Of a stretch of 64,000 nucleotides of DNA, positions 1-7,792 are shown piece after piece. The position numbers and the translations under genes are program-made. Source of the DNA: JAAYOS01 sp050950785 (GTDB taxonomy: Bacteria > Bacillota > Clostridia > Oscillospirales > JAAYOS01). The stretch covers positions 62,001 through 126,000 of the forward strand of contig JBMNIG010000013.1 in NCBI GenBank assembly GCA_050950785.1. Reading direction: 5' to 3'. Under the pieces are notes generated by a model. The model was given only the letters and a program-made list of their open reading frames with translations. It made no database searches and was not told the origin of the DNA. Within the stretch, counting starts at the first letter, position 1; every line of letters starts with the position of its first letter.

Positions 1-799
1 ACCACGCTTTACGATAAGGTCTAATCGTAGTGAGTGCGTCGTAAACGTCGGCAACAGCCAAAATGCGTCCGTATACCGGTATGTCGGCGCCGGAGAGGCC
101 CCTTGGATATCCGGTTCCATTAAAGCGCTCGTGGTGGCTTAGGATCCCGTTGAGAACCACACTCGAAACCGAATGGCCACTCTTTAGGCGTTCAACAGCC
201 ATTTCAGGATGGCGCTTAATGATCGCATACTCCTCCGTGGTGAGCTTTCCGGGCTTATTTATAAGGTCTATTGAAATGTCGGTTTTCCCGACATCGTGAA
301 GCAATGCGCCGGTAGCAAGATCCATCAATAAAGAAGTGCCGTATCCAAGCTTGTGGCCAATAGCTACGCTGAATATAGCAACAGACAGCGAATGTCGATA
401 TGTATAGTCATCGTAATTTTGCAGATCCAAAAAGTCGATTAGGACCTCATCACTTTGGAGTATCTGAAGTACTAATTCCTTAGCAATTTCGGTGACCAAC
501 GACATGTTGTCGATCGATATCTTTCTTGTTATAGATACCTCTTCAAAAACTCTTTTTATTCCACTAAGGGCTTTCTTTTTTAGCGTTGGCCCTATAATGT
601 CACCCGGTTCGATATCCTTAGAAAACTCTGTGTCAATATAGCAGCCGCTCATGCTCCTCTCTTCCAGGCGGCGAATAATACAGTTGGTCAAAACTAATCC
701 CTTTGTTACCAATGGTAACGATGTGCTGTCGTATGATGATACGACTGTTTTTGCCACTACCATCCCTGGTTTCAGTGAACTTGTCGGCACAAATATCAT
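1..799 (-). CDS. HD-GYP domain protein, probable cyclic-di-GMP phosphodiesterase (C-terminus outside window)
   Basis: The reading frame runs open from ATG at 799 to the window edge, so at least 266 residues are present and the C-terminus is missing. The N-terminus (LKPGMVVAKTV, then a V-T-K-G-L-V-L-T segment) is the small beta domain that commonly precedes HD-GYP domains. The HD motif HDVGK lies at about residues 168-172, and further on comes HHERFNGTGYP, the GYP signature. Family members hydrolyse c-di-GMP in the cytoplasm. A GTGAGGAT ribosome binding site lies about 10 nt before the start. A shorter overlapping frame (633-815) is a shadow. No receiver or PAS domain is visible in this part. 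Substrate is inferred from the family. Confidence 0.88.
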   Translation of the reverse strand, partial: MIFVPTSSLKPGMVVAKTVVSSYDSTSLPLVTKGLVLTNCIIRRLEERSMSGCYIDTEFSKDIEPGDIIGPTLKKKALSGIKRVFEEVSITRKISIDNMSLVTEIAKELVLQILQSDEVLIDFLDLQNYDDYTYRHSLSVAIFSVAIGHKLGYGTSLLMDLATGALLHDVGKTDISIDLINKPGKLTTEEYAIIKRHPEMAVERLKSGHSVSSVVLNGILSHHERFNGTGYPRGLSGADIPVYGRILAVADVYDALTTIRPYRKAW

Positions 800-1080
800 A
801 TGATTGTATCCTCACAACCCTTTTACTATATTAATACAGTATAATAAAAAACCAAATTATTTCAAGTCATTATGCGAAATTTGTTGAAAATTGTTGAACA
901 ACTCATTATCATAACCGCTTTTAATTAAACAGTTCAACGACTGTTTATTAAACAGCTCGAAGTTTGACTATGATAAATAAAAAGCTGAAGATATTGATTT
1001 AGCAGCTCATTATCAGTCGATAAATATAAATGTGCACAACTAAATTTATCACTAAATTAAAAACTTTTTGCATTTTTACG

Positions 1081-1109
1081 TTGCATTCAGGTTAAAACAA
1101 CTATATAAT
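1081..1109 (+). promoter_or_regulatory. Sigma-A-type promoter for the ABC ATPase
   Basis: TTGCAT (1081-1086), a 17-nt spacer and TATAAT (1104-1109) precede the TTG start at 1132 and its GGGAG site at 1118-1122. The rest of the 332-nt gap between the divergent genes (800-1131) is A/T-rich. It contains near-repeats of TTAAACAG and a partial palindrome around 823-838, and I see no gene in it. Confidence 0.65.
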
Positions 1110-1131
1110 ATTTTAACGGGAGTGTCTGTGA

Positions 1132-1806
1132 TTGATCCAATTAAAGAACATCCACAAGCGTTACCAAATGGGCGAAAATGTGGTAGATGCCCTTCGCGGT
1201 GTCAGCCTTGATATCGCAAGGGGCGATTTTATGTCGATAGTCGGCGCGTCCGGTTCGGGAAAAACGACACTTATGAACATTATAGGCTGTCTGGACATTC
1301 CAACGAGTGGACATTATATCCTTGAAGATGAGGATGTATCAAACTTCGGCAGGGATCGACTTGCTTTGCTCCGGAACACAAAGATTGGCTTCGTATTCCA
1401 GAATTTTAATCTACTTGGCCGTCTCACCGCATTGGAAAATGTCGAAATGCCACTTATTTTTCGTGGTGAGGACAAGTGGGTTCGCAGGGAAAAGGCAGCG
1501 ATTGCCCTAGAGCGTGTTGGGCTTGAAAGTCGTATGATGCACAAGCCAAATCAGCTGTCGGGTGGGCAGCAGCAGCGTGTCGCCATCGCCCGCGCGATCG
1601 TAGGCGAGCCTTCTGTTCTGCTTGCGGACGAGCCCACCGGGAATTTGGATACAGCCTCCGGACAGGATATCCTACGGCTTCTTACTTCACTTAACAACGG
1701 TGGAACCACCGTAGTTCTTATAACTCACGATCCGAGGATCGCGGCCTTCAGTCGCCGGAGCATCGTGCTCTCCGACGGCCGTATTATTTCAAACCGGATC
1801 GATTGA
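1132..1806 (+). CDS. ABC transporter ATP-binding protein, MacB/LolD type
   Basis: This 224-residue protein is a complete single ATPase domain. Walker A is GASGSGKTT near residue 37, the signature is LSGGQQQR near 141, and Walker B is VLLADEPTGNLD. The Q-loop region FVFQNFNLL and the T-G-N-L-D motif are typical of the MacB/LolD/FtsE branch, which powers lipoprotein, peptide or antibiotic export with FtsX-like permeases. The start is a TTG with GGGAG 9 nt upstream; no ATG fits. No permease or adaptor gene is adjacent: the next genes are a deaminase and a YdeI-like protein. The ATPase therefore either serves a permease encoded elsewhere or is an orphan. Function at family level is firm, substrate unknown. 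Confidence 0.92.
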   Translation: MIQLKNIHKRYQMGENVVDALRGVSLDIARGDFMSIVGASGSGKTTLMNIIGCLDIPTSGHYILEDEDVSNFGRDRLALLRNTKIGFVFQNFNLLGRLTALENVEMPLIFRGEDKWVRREKAAIALERVGLESRMMHKPNQLSGGQQQRVAIARAIVGEPSVLLADEPTGNLDTASGQDILRLLTSLNNGGTTVVLITHDPRIAAFSRRSIVLSDGRIISNRID

Positions 1807-1873
1807 TCACTAAGAGCGCATGTAACGGATTCCGCACCCAAATTTGTAGAAAGATTATTTTTGGAGGTATCGC

Positions 1874-2353
1874 ATGGCAAGAAGAGACAAGACTAACTAC
1901 TACCTGGATATAGCGGAAACCGTTCTTGAACGCAGCACATGTCTTAGACTTAAGTACGGTGCAATTATTGTCAAGAACGACGAGATTGTGTCTACAGGCT
2001 ATAATGGCGCGCCACGGGGCCGTGCCAATTGTGACGATTTAGGAAACTGTGTTCGCGAGAAGCTAAAAATACCTTCCGGACATCGATATGAGCTTTGCAG
2101 ATCGGTTCACGCTGAGGCAAATGCCATTATCTCTGCGTCCAGAGAGCAAACCTTAGGATCCACACTCTACTTAGCGTGTCGCAGTGCCAGAACCGGCGAG
2201 CTTGTTTCCGGCACTACCAGTTGCGCCATGTGCAAACGCTTGGTTATCAATGCAGGTATCTCCCAGGTCATCGTACGGGAAACAGAAGATGATTACACCG
2301 TATACGATGTAGCCGACTGGATCCGTGACGACGACACAACATTTGAATTATGA
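1874..2353 (+). CDS. dCMP deaminase-like cytidine/deoxycytidylate deaminase (ComEB-like)
   Basis: This 159-residue zinc deaminase has the motif HAEANAI near residue 77 (zinc His and catalytic Glu). Its second zinc site, TSCAMCKR near residue 116, is the PCxxC motif with Ser in place of Pro. The family converts dCMP to dUMP for thymidylate synthesis, and ComEB of Bacillus belongs here. The ATG follows a GGAGG site with 8 nt spacing. It lies 67 nt after the ABC ATPase gene and may be cotranscribed with it, although the functions are unrelated. Free cytidine-type deaminase activity cannot be excluded from sequence alone. Confidence 0.88.
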   Translation: MARRDKTNYYLDIAETVLERSTCLRLKYGAIIVKNDEIVSTGYNGAPRGRANCDDLGNCVREKLKIPSGHRYELCRSVHAEANAIISASREQTLGSTLYLACRSARTGELVSGTTSCAMCKRLVINAGISQVIVRETEDDYTVYDVADWIRDDDTTFEL

Positions 2354-2420
2354 TATTGCATTACGTCAGATCCAGTGTGGCAAAATACAAAAATAGAAAA
2401 GAATTGAAAGGGAGCTCATT

Positions 2421-3011
2421 TTGAAACAAAGTATTATGTTCCATTCAGCAGATGAGCTGCGCGAATGGTTCAGGAAAAATCATATGTCAACCCCGGGTCT
2501 TTGGATTCGGTTTCAATATGAACCCGCAGAAGGTAACTTAACTCAGGAGGAAGCCCTCCGCATTGCGCTCTGCTTTGGGTGGGTCGACGACAGGATCAAG
2601 CGGATTGACAAAATACATTATCGCAAAAAGTTTATACCCCGCAGAGAGGGAAGTCCCTGGAGTGATGAGCATAAGACGATCGTCCGGGACCTTAATGAAA
2701 AAGGTCTTATGGAAAAGGCAGGTCAGGATGTAGTCGCACAGGCTAAGCTTGACGGTTCCTGGAACAGTTCATCCAACTCCCCTATCTCCGACGCTATGCT
2801 GGAGCAATTCACTGCAGTACTCAGGCCTTACGAACCCGCATTTACAAACTTTCTCAGGCTTCCGCCTGCATCACAACGCACATATGCTATCAACTACTGC
2901 ACAGCCAAACGGGCAGATACGCGCGCAAGGAGACTTGCCGCTATTGTTGAAAAACTGAGTGCCGATGCGGTTCCCAGAAACGCATCGCAGAAGAGAAAAA
3001 AAGTGTTATAA
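2421..3011 (+). CDS. YdeI/OmpD-associated family protein
   Basis: This 196-residue protein is recognised by the segment ALCFGWVDDRIKRID, followed by FIPRREGSPWS, which is typical of the YdeI/OmpD-associated (bacteriocin-protection-like) family. The biochemical role of the family is not settled. The C-terminus is rich in Arg and Lys. The start is a TTG with GGGAG about 7 nt upstream; the next Met (residue 6) has no better ribosome site. It lies 67 nt after the deaminase gene and is followed by a strong hairpin. Confidence 0.85.
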   Translation: MKQSIMFHSADELREWFRKNHMSTPGLWIRFQYEPAEGNLTQEEALRIALCFGWVDDRIKRIDKIHYRKKFIPRREGSPWSDEHKTIVRDLNEKGLMEKAGQDVVAQAKLDGSWNSSSNSPISDAMLEQFTAVLRPYEPAFTNFLRLPPASQRTYAINYCTAKRADTRARRLAAIVEKLSADAVPRNASQKRKKVL

Positions 3012-3040
3012 TACCGCACAGGTAGTAATTAGGCTAATAA

Positions 3041-3082
3041 AAGGCTGTTTGCCCACGGACTAAAGTCCAGGCAAACAGCCTT
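3041..3082. terminator. Bidirectional hairpin terminator between convergent genes
   Basis: A 13-bp perfect stem, AAGGCTGTTTGCC (3041-3053) with GGCAAACAGCCTT (3070-3082), encloses a second small stem GGAC-taaa-GTCC. It lies between the convergent YdeI-like and CofE-like genes. The trailing T-tract is short on both strands. Confidence 0.65.
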
Positions 3083-3100
3083 AACATTTGGTTGATGGTT

Positions 3101-3164
3101 GGGGCTGTGTCATGGGTACAGAACCCTTGCCCCGGCAGGATCGAACAGGGATCTGTATCCCTGT
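3101..3164. other. Two further stem-loops in the convergent intergenic gap
   Basis: GGGGC (3101-3105) can pair with GCCCC (3129-3133), enclosing GGGT/ACCC. Next to it ACAGGGAT-ctgt-ATCCCTGT (3145-3164) forms a perfect 8-bp stem with a 4-nt loop. Both lie just after the stop of the minus-strand CofE-like gene and before the terminator at 3041-3082, so its transcript would carry three hairpins in a row at its 3' end. Confidence 0.45.
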
Positions 3165-3188
3165 CCTCCCTTATCCAACGTCTCACAA

Positions 3189-3905
3189 TCAAGCAGTCTG
3201 TGCAGTCTGCGGTAGTTCCCGAATGATACCCATTGGTGTCTGCTGCCCGCTTTGACCCAGAGGATTGTCTTTGAGCACCGCTGCATAATGGTCTCTATCC
3301 ATAGACGGATCTGATGAGCCTAAAATACGGCCAGCAAGATCATTTATGTCTACAATAAGGACCTTGACGCCAACCCTTTCAGAGGTTTCAGCCGCCACCT
3401 TATCAGGGTCCTGGGGCCCTAGTACTACATACTCGTTGTAAGGAGGCAAAGTATAGGGCGTCGGACCGTCAATGGACTCCGCTTTATATCCGGCTACCCG
3501 GTAAAACCATCCGCGTTTGCCAAACAACTTACCTATCGCGCTGATAAAAGCAGCAAACAGTATCCTTAACACCCCGCACTCGCGAAGTGCCATTTCCATA
3601 GTCTCTGGCATGGACAATCCAATGCCGTATGGTGATCTATATACAAACCTCGAAAGTAGACGTGCTAGTCGAGAGGGCTTTATATCTTTGAGTGGAACAG
3701 CTCGCTTTTGTGAGCATGCCACCGCCTTCTCAGAGATAAAAAGTATATCACCTTCCCGAAGATGCTGCGCTGCATATTTCTCTGCAACATCGGGAATGCG
3801 GTCGTTATCTGTAATTACATGTGTCTTTATCGGATATCTTCCGTACTGTTTTCCATCTACTTCGATTACTTCATTTTTACCTTCGTTTGGTTTCAATTCA
3901 CTCAT
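3189..3905 (-). CDS. Coenzyme F420-0:L-glutamate ligase-like (CofE-type) protein
   Basis: The 238-residue protein resembles the CofE/FbiB ligase domain. It has an N-terminal YPIKTHVIT..D strand, then LREGDILFISEKAVACSQ, and a C-terminal VKVLIVDINDLAGRILG segment with the conserved D-x-N-D. Bona fide CofE adds gamma-glutamate to F420-0 using GTP. In Clostridia, which generally lack F420, relatives with unassigned substrates are common, and no other F420 gene is present here. I chose the start MSELKPN (ATG at 3905) because an AGAGG site precedes it; an in-frame extension to 3947 has none. The gene lies 73 nt downstream of the DUF3048 lipoprotein gene and is probably cotranscribed with it. Confidence 0.75.
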   Translation of the reverse strand: MSELKPNEGKNEVIEVDGKQYGRYPIKTHVITDNDRIPDVAEKYAAQHLREGDILFISEKAVACSQKRAVPLKDIKPSRLARLLSRFVYRSPYGIGLSMPETMEMALRECGVLRILFAAFISAIGKLFGKRGWFYRVAGYKAESIDGPTPYTLPPYNEYVVLGPQDPDKVAAETSERVGVKVLIVDINDLAGRILGSSDPSMDRDHYAAVLKDNPLGQSGQQTPMGIIRELPQTAQTA

Positions 3906-3978
3906 TGTTACGCCTCTTTCCGATCCTTTATACTCAATACAGAACAATCAATGTTCAGCGGTCACTTATCTGTCCGAC

Positions 3979-5085
3979 CTATTCGGCCTGAACCGCCGAC
4001 GACGATGAGACAATACATATATAACTTGTCCCAGCGTTGAAAACCAGCTCGCTTCCGTCAGCATTTGTATATACAAAAGGCGATGAATATGAATCCTTAG
4101 ACCACTTTATGTCTATCATCTTCCCATTGACTGCATATATACCATCGCCACTGCCCACAAGATCGATTTCCATTCGTCCGTAAGCGTCCCCCTTTATCGG
4201 CGAAATTTTTGCGTAAAGAACAAGAACATTTTTTATATTGAGCTGCTCGTTACATCCGGCATCCATGTGTTTTTTACCGTACTGCGAAACATAGTATCTT
4301 CCGCTGTCCTCGTCGTAGGTAAAAACCGCTGTCTTGTATTGTGACATTTTTACTGATATCTCTTTTGCGCTTTGTCCATCCAGCTGCACATCCTGCTCAA
4401 ACTTGATCGGATATGTATAATCTTCTTTGTGTTCAGTTCTAAACTTTGCTTTTGATATTGCGTTTTCTATTCTCTCGCCATCCGTCATCAAGCTGTGTTC
4501 AAGGCCGTTATTCTTTCTTCTTTCCTTGTCTCGGTAGTACAGGCTTCCTTCGTATCCACCTTTGATCGCGTCTAACGCAGTCACACCTCGGGTTTTTATA
4601 TCATTATACGCCATTTCGCTTGCACCGGCATGTAGTAGCAACGCGTCATGACCTTGTGCAAGGTCCAGATAATAACTTCGCGTTGAGCGAACCGAACCAA
4701 TCGTTCCAGCAAGTGATGGATTTTTCATAACTGCTACCAGGCGGGTAATGCCCCCCTCGGCAACTGCCTCGTATATGATGTCCGCTTTCATAAGACCGTA
4801 CTGCGGAAGCGCCTGCTTTATATTGTTTATCATGATTGCCACAGGCCTTCGATGCAGGAATTCTTCTTCTATGGGCAGCCCTGTCAAAGGATTGAGGATT
4901 TGCGGCTCTTGATCCGGGGTAGCAGTCGGCGTGGGTGTTGGAGTTGGAGTGGGTGTTGGAGTTGAAGTTTCAACTACCGAAGGCTCGGGAGACTGTGAAC
5001 TTTCAGGTTCGGCCTCTGAGCATGCTCCAAACAGGATCGACCCCACTATCAATATTATAACCAAGAAATAAGCACTTTTTTTCAT
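3979..5085 (-). CDS. DUF3048 (YerB-like) lipoprotein
   Basis: A lipoprotein signal peptide (MKKSAYFLVIILIVGSILFGAC) ends in the lipobox L-F-G-A-C near residue 21, so the protein should be anchored outside the membrane. A Ser/Glu/Pro-rich spacer with a Thr-Pro dipeptide run (about residues 42-56) leads to the DUF3048 domain. That domain shows RPVAIMINN, then YEAVAEGGITRL, then GSVRSTRSYYLDLA, as in Bacillus YerB. The family's activity is unknown. I place the start at ATG 5085, behind GGAGGAATAAAA; an upstream in-frame ATG at 5112 would disrupt the signal peptide. It is probably the first gene of an operon with the CofE-like gene. Confidence 0.87.
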   Translation of the reverse strand: MKKSAYFLVIILIVGSILFGACSEAEPESSQSPEPSVVETSTPTPTPTPTPTPTATPDQEPQILNPLTGLPIEEEFLHRRPVAIMINNIKQALPQYGLMKADIIYEAVAEGGITRLVAVMKNPSLAGTIGSVRSTRSYYLDLAQGHDALLLHAGASEMAYNDIKTRGVTALDAIKGGYEGSLYYRDKERRKNNGLEHSLMTDGERIENAISKAKFRTEHKEDYTYPIKFEQDVQLDGQSAKEISVKMSQYKTAVFTYDEDSGRYYVSQYGKKHMDAGCNEQLNIKNVLVLYAKISPIKGDAYGRMEIDLVGSGDGIYAVNGKMIDIKWSKDSYSSPFVYTNADGSELVFNAGTSYICIVSSSSAVQAE

Positions 5086-5114
5086 TTTTATTCCTCCGCA
5101 TGAGTACGACATAA

Positions 5115-5132
5115 ACGCGGGGCTGCCCGCGT
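5115..5132 (-). other. Leader hairpin of the DUF3048 transcript
   Basis: ACGCGGG (5115-5121) pairs perfectly with CCCGCGT (5126-5132) around a GCTG loop. It begins almost exactly where transcription from the promoter at 5140-5168 would start, so the mRNA 5' end would fold into a G/C-rich hairpin, possibly stabilising it. Confidence 0.45.
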
Positions 5133-5139
5133 CCCCACA

Positions 5140-5168
5140 AGTTTAGCACAAAAAAAGACTATATACAA
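5140..5168 (-). promoter_or_regulatory. Sigma-A-type promoter for the DUF3048 gene
   Basis: Read on the minus strand: TTGTAT (5168-5163), 17 nt, TAAACT (5145-5140). The start point would be near 5133, about 48 nt upstream of the ATG at 5085. Confidence 0.5.
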
Positions 5169-5316
5169 CAGCATTTGTGGTTCGATTTAGTAGCTGTTAC
5201 TATACATTTGACGATGCCACTGTAAAACTACAGATTATTTACATTTACTATGTAGAAGTTACACACAAATTATGTTATTATTGTTTCAAGATATATAATC
5301 CGGAAGGAAAGTGACC

Positions 5317-5853
5317 ATGGAACTGCGAAGAAGCCTTATACGGGATGAACTTGAGATAAAAACCTACATTCTGTTCATACTCAAGCACTTTTATGAACCT
5401 GTTCCCCTCGAAGTGCTCAACGATCTCTCCCTCGAAAGAGTATCAAGCTACTTCGAGTTCATGGACGCGCTCCATGACTTAATGAGCAGCGGTATGGTCG
5501 AGAGCAGTGAACCGTCCCACAGCTATATGATAACTGTTAAGGGCAGGTACATGCTACAAGCTGTAGAAAAAAGTCTTCGTTCATCGACCCGTCGCCATAT
5601 CAGTGAAGAAATCGAAAGTATTATCGCAAAAAACAGGCGCGACAGTGCCATAACCACAAATGTTCGACAAGAAGGAGACTCTTACAATATTGAAATGTCC
5701 CTCGATGCCGACCATGGCCCTATTCTTAAGTTGGAGCTGCGGGCATCCGACAAAAACAGCGCAGATAAACTCGCGGCCAGTTTCCGGGCCAAGGCTGAAA
5801 AAGTCTATCTAAACATTATTGATACATTGACAGCACACGATGAAAGTGTCTAA
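5317..5853 (+). CDS. DUF4364 family protein
   Basis: This protein of about 178 residues matches the clostridial DUF4364 pattern. A predicted winged-helix-like N-terminal half (IKTYILFILKHFYEPVPLEV, then a D-L-M-S-S-G-M-V segment and Y-M-I-T-V-K-G-R) is followed by an alpha/beta C-terminal half. The layout suggests a DNA-binding regulator, but no function is established. I prefer ATG 5317 because GGAAGGA ends 8 nt before it; a GTG at 5311 would be only 2 nt from that site. The stop lies 3 nt from the end of the convergent glycosylase gene. Confidence 0.8.
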   Translation: MELRRSLIRDELEIKTYILFILKHFYEPVPLEVLNDLSLERVSSYFEFMDALHDLMSSGMVESSEPSHSYMITVKGRYMLQAVEKSLRSSTRRHISEEIESIIAKNRRDSAITTNVRQEGDSYNIEMSLDADHGPILKLELRASDKNSADKLAASFRAKAEKVYLNIIDTLTAHDESV

Positions 5854-5856
5854 AGC

Positions 5857-6696
5857 TTAGCTCCCCAAACCATTTCTTATGTAGTGGAAAATATACTGTT
5901 GCGCGATTCCGGCATATGCACCAAAAATAGCGCTGTCAAAGGTCTTTCCTCCAAAATACTTTTCTATCGCTCTCCGGATCCATACATCAACAGGGAATGC
6001 ATCCATTTTCCCGCAACCGAACAGGGCTACGCAACTTGCTACCTTTATTCCAACTCCCTTTAGTTGAGTAAGTGTATTTATTACATCCTCAGTCGTCATC
6101 TTTTCTAATCCATCCAAGGATAGCCCTCCCTGAGCGATCTCACGCGCCGCATTAAGGATGTATTCGCTCCTGTAACCTGCGCGCAGGCACTCAATGTCTT
6201 GTATATCAAGTGCTGCAACCCTCTCAGGTGACGGAAAAAGGTGATATGTATCGCCTTCATAGGTGATGGGATCACCGCAGAGCAAACATAGACGCTCGAC
6301 GATCCCCTTTATACGCTTAATATTGTTACACTGCGAAATAATAAAGGAACATAGCATCTCCCAGGTGTCCTGGCGTAATATCCGTATTCCCTTGCCGTAT
6401 TCCGCCGCCTGCGATGTAAATGGATTTAGAGAGATCCTACTACGAATTGCACTATAATCACGCTCAAGATCAAAGTACGGTACCCATATATTTAGAAACT
6501 CATCTTCCGAGCATCTAAAGTAAAGTAGGTCACCATCTTCTATGAGTCGCAAAACATTTCCCCGGGCAATGCCTATCCAGCTTCCGTCATCCTGCACATT
6601 CCAACGAAAGCACTGCCCACACTCAAATATCTTTTCGGCGCTGAAATCTTCCGGTCGTTTGACAATCACAGAGCCGTTTTCATTCCAATATTTCAT
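5857..6696 (-). CDS. ogg: 8-oxoguanine DNA glycosylase/AP lyase (Ogg-type)
   Basis: This 279-residue protein has the OGG N-terminal domain (FSAEKIFECGQCFRW) and a helix-hairpin-helix glycosylase core. The hairpin motif LKGVGIKVA carries the Schiff-base lysine K218. The FPVDVW segment carries the conserved catalytic aspartate D237. Such enzymes excise 8-oxo-guanine opposite C and nick the abasic site in base excision repair. The length matches bacterial OGG homologues. It is transcribed alone on the minus strand and converges with the DUF4364 gene. Confidence 0.93.
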   Translation of the reverse strand: MKYWNENGSVIVKRPEDFSAEKIFECGQCFRWNVQDDGSWIGIARGNVLRLIEDGDLLYFRCSEDEFLNIWVPYFDLERDYSAIRSRISLNPFTSQAAEYGKGIRILRQDTWEMLCSFIISQCNNIKRIKGIVERLCLLCGDPITYEGDTYHLFPSPERVAALDIQDIECLRAGYRSEYILNAAREIAQGGLSLDGLEKMTTEDVINTLTQLKGVGIKVASCVALFGCGKMDAFPVDVWIRRAIEKYFGGKTFDSAIFGAYAGIAQQYIFHYIRNGLGS

Positions 6697-6787
6697 ATGT
6701 AAGCTTCCTTATTAAATATATTGATCCATTCGATTTCAAATTTCCTATTAACAACTAATTATACGCTTAAAGGGGCAGTGAAGCAAG

Positions 6788-7477
6788 ATGATTGAAAAGA
6801 ATTACACGATTCCAATAAATGAGGAATTCGATAAGTACGACGCATGTCCCATATGCAGGCTTCATGAAAAGTTTGAACAGCAGAGCCTTGAATATATAAT
6901 GGGTGCTGCTATGATGGAGCCCGACGTGCGGATCGATACAAATAAATCCGGTTTCTGCACAAAGCACTACTACAATATGCTATCCATGAGAAACAGGCTG
7001 AGTCTTGCCCTCATGCTTGAAACCCACCTCAAGGAGATCCAGAACCTGTTTGAGGAAGTGTCGAGTGGGGCAAAAAAGCAAACACAAGCAGCTGCCCAAA
7101 AGCTTGCCGACATAGCGGAGGACTGCTTCCTGTGCCGTAGGATTGCAAATACGCTTGAGAAATACTGCAGTAATATTGTTTTTCTGTGGAAGACCGAACC
7201 GGAGTTTCGTGAGAAGCTATCAAAACAGCCGCAGTTCTGCTTTACGCATACCGCGGCCCTTCTAAAGAGCGGTCAAAAGCATCTCTCCGCAAAGCACTTT
7301 TCGAGCTTTGCAGCCGACGTTACCACTGTCGCAGAAAAAGGTCTTAAGATCTATTCCGATGAGGTGGCCCGCTTCTGTAAAAGCTTTGATTACAGATACG
7401 CAGGAGAAGAACTGGGTGACGCAAAGTTAGCTTGTGAACACGCGGTCGAGTGGCTTACCGGTTCTTCAAACCCTTGA
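6788..7477 (+). CDS. DUF6062 family protein, cysteine-rich
   Basis: The 229-residue protein has four cysteine sites spread as CPICR (about residue 18), GFCTKHY (about 57), CFLCRR (about 114) and FCFTH (about 150). This suggests one or two metal sites built from paired CxxC and C-x2-H elements. The pattern fits DUF6062, a Clostridia-wide family of unknown role. No signal peptide or membrane segment is seen, so it is probably cytoplasmic. A GGGGCAG site precedes the ATG. A clear terminator follows. Confidence 0.78.
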   Translation: MIEKNYTIPINEEFDKYDACPICRLHEKFEQQSLEYIMGAAMMEPDVRIDTNKSGFCTKHYYNMLSMRNRLSLALMLETHLKEIQNLFEEVSSGAKKQTQAAAQKLADIAEDCFLCRRIANTLEKYCSNIVFLWKTEPEFREKLSKQPQFCFTHTAALLKSGQKHLSAKHFSSFAADVTTVAEKGLKIYSDEVARFCKSFDYRYAGEELGDAKLACEHAVEWLTGSSNP

Positions 7478-7542
7478 TTTATAGAAATCTGTAAAATCAT
7501 AATCTGCAAAATCATATTGTTTAGCAACATAATAATGCTTAA

Positions 7543-7575
7543 AAGAGCTCCTTCTAATAGGGGCTCTTATTTTAT
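7543..7575 (+). terminator. Rho-independent terminator of the DUF6062 gene
   Basis: AAGAGCTCC (7543-7551) pairs with GGGGCTCTT (7560-7568, one G-T pair) around an 8-nt loop and is followed by ATTTTATTT. Confidence 0.75.
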
Positions 7576-7792
7576 TTCTCAAAAGGAGGATTAAATTCTA
7601 ACAAGGATATAATTTTCAAGTATATTGACTTCTGAAAACATAATATGTCCGCTTCTGTAATACACATTATCTATTATTCAACAAATTTTCCATCGAGCCC
7701 CGGGTCTAAAAAAACTATGTATTCTTAAGACAGATTTGGCAAAGATAAAGATAAATATAGTATTAAAGACAATGGTCTTTGGAGGTTCGAGT

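Noticed and set aside
633..815. Minus-strand 60-residue frame starting at 815
   Set aside because: It overlaps the HD-GYP gene in another frame; the HD-GYP frame from 799 gives the recognised domain and continues to the window edge.
3101..3188. tRNA-like appearance of a TGTTCGATCC stretch on the minus strand after the CofE-like gene
   Set aside because: No cloverleaf, acceptor stem or anticodon arm can be drawn around it; the local hairpins explain the sequence.
4925..4975. Thr-Pro repeat DNA in the DUF3048 gene as a regulatory repeat
   Set aside because: It codes in frame for an ordinary low-complexity lipoprotein spacer.
7620..7645. Possible sigma-G promoter (GTATA ... CATAATA) upstream of spoVAD
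   Set aside because: The spacing is 14 nt instead of about 17-18, and the distance to the gene is long.
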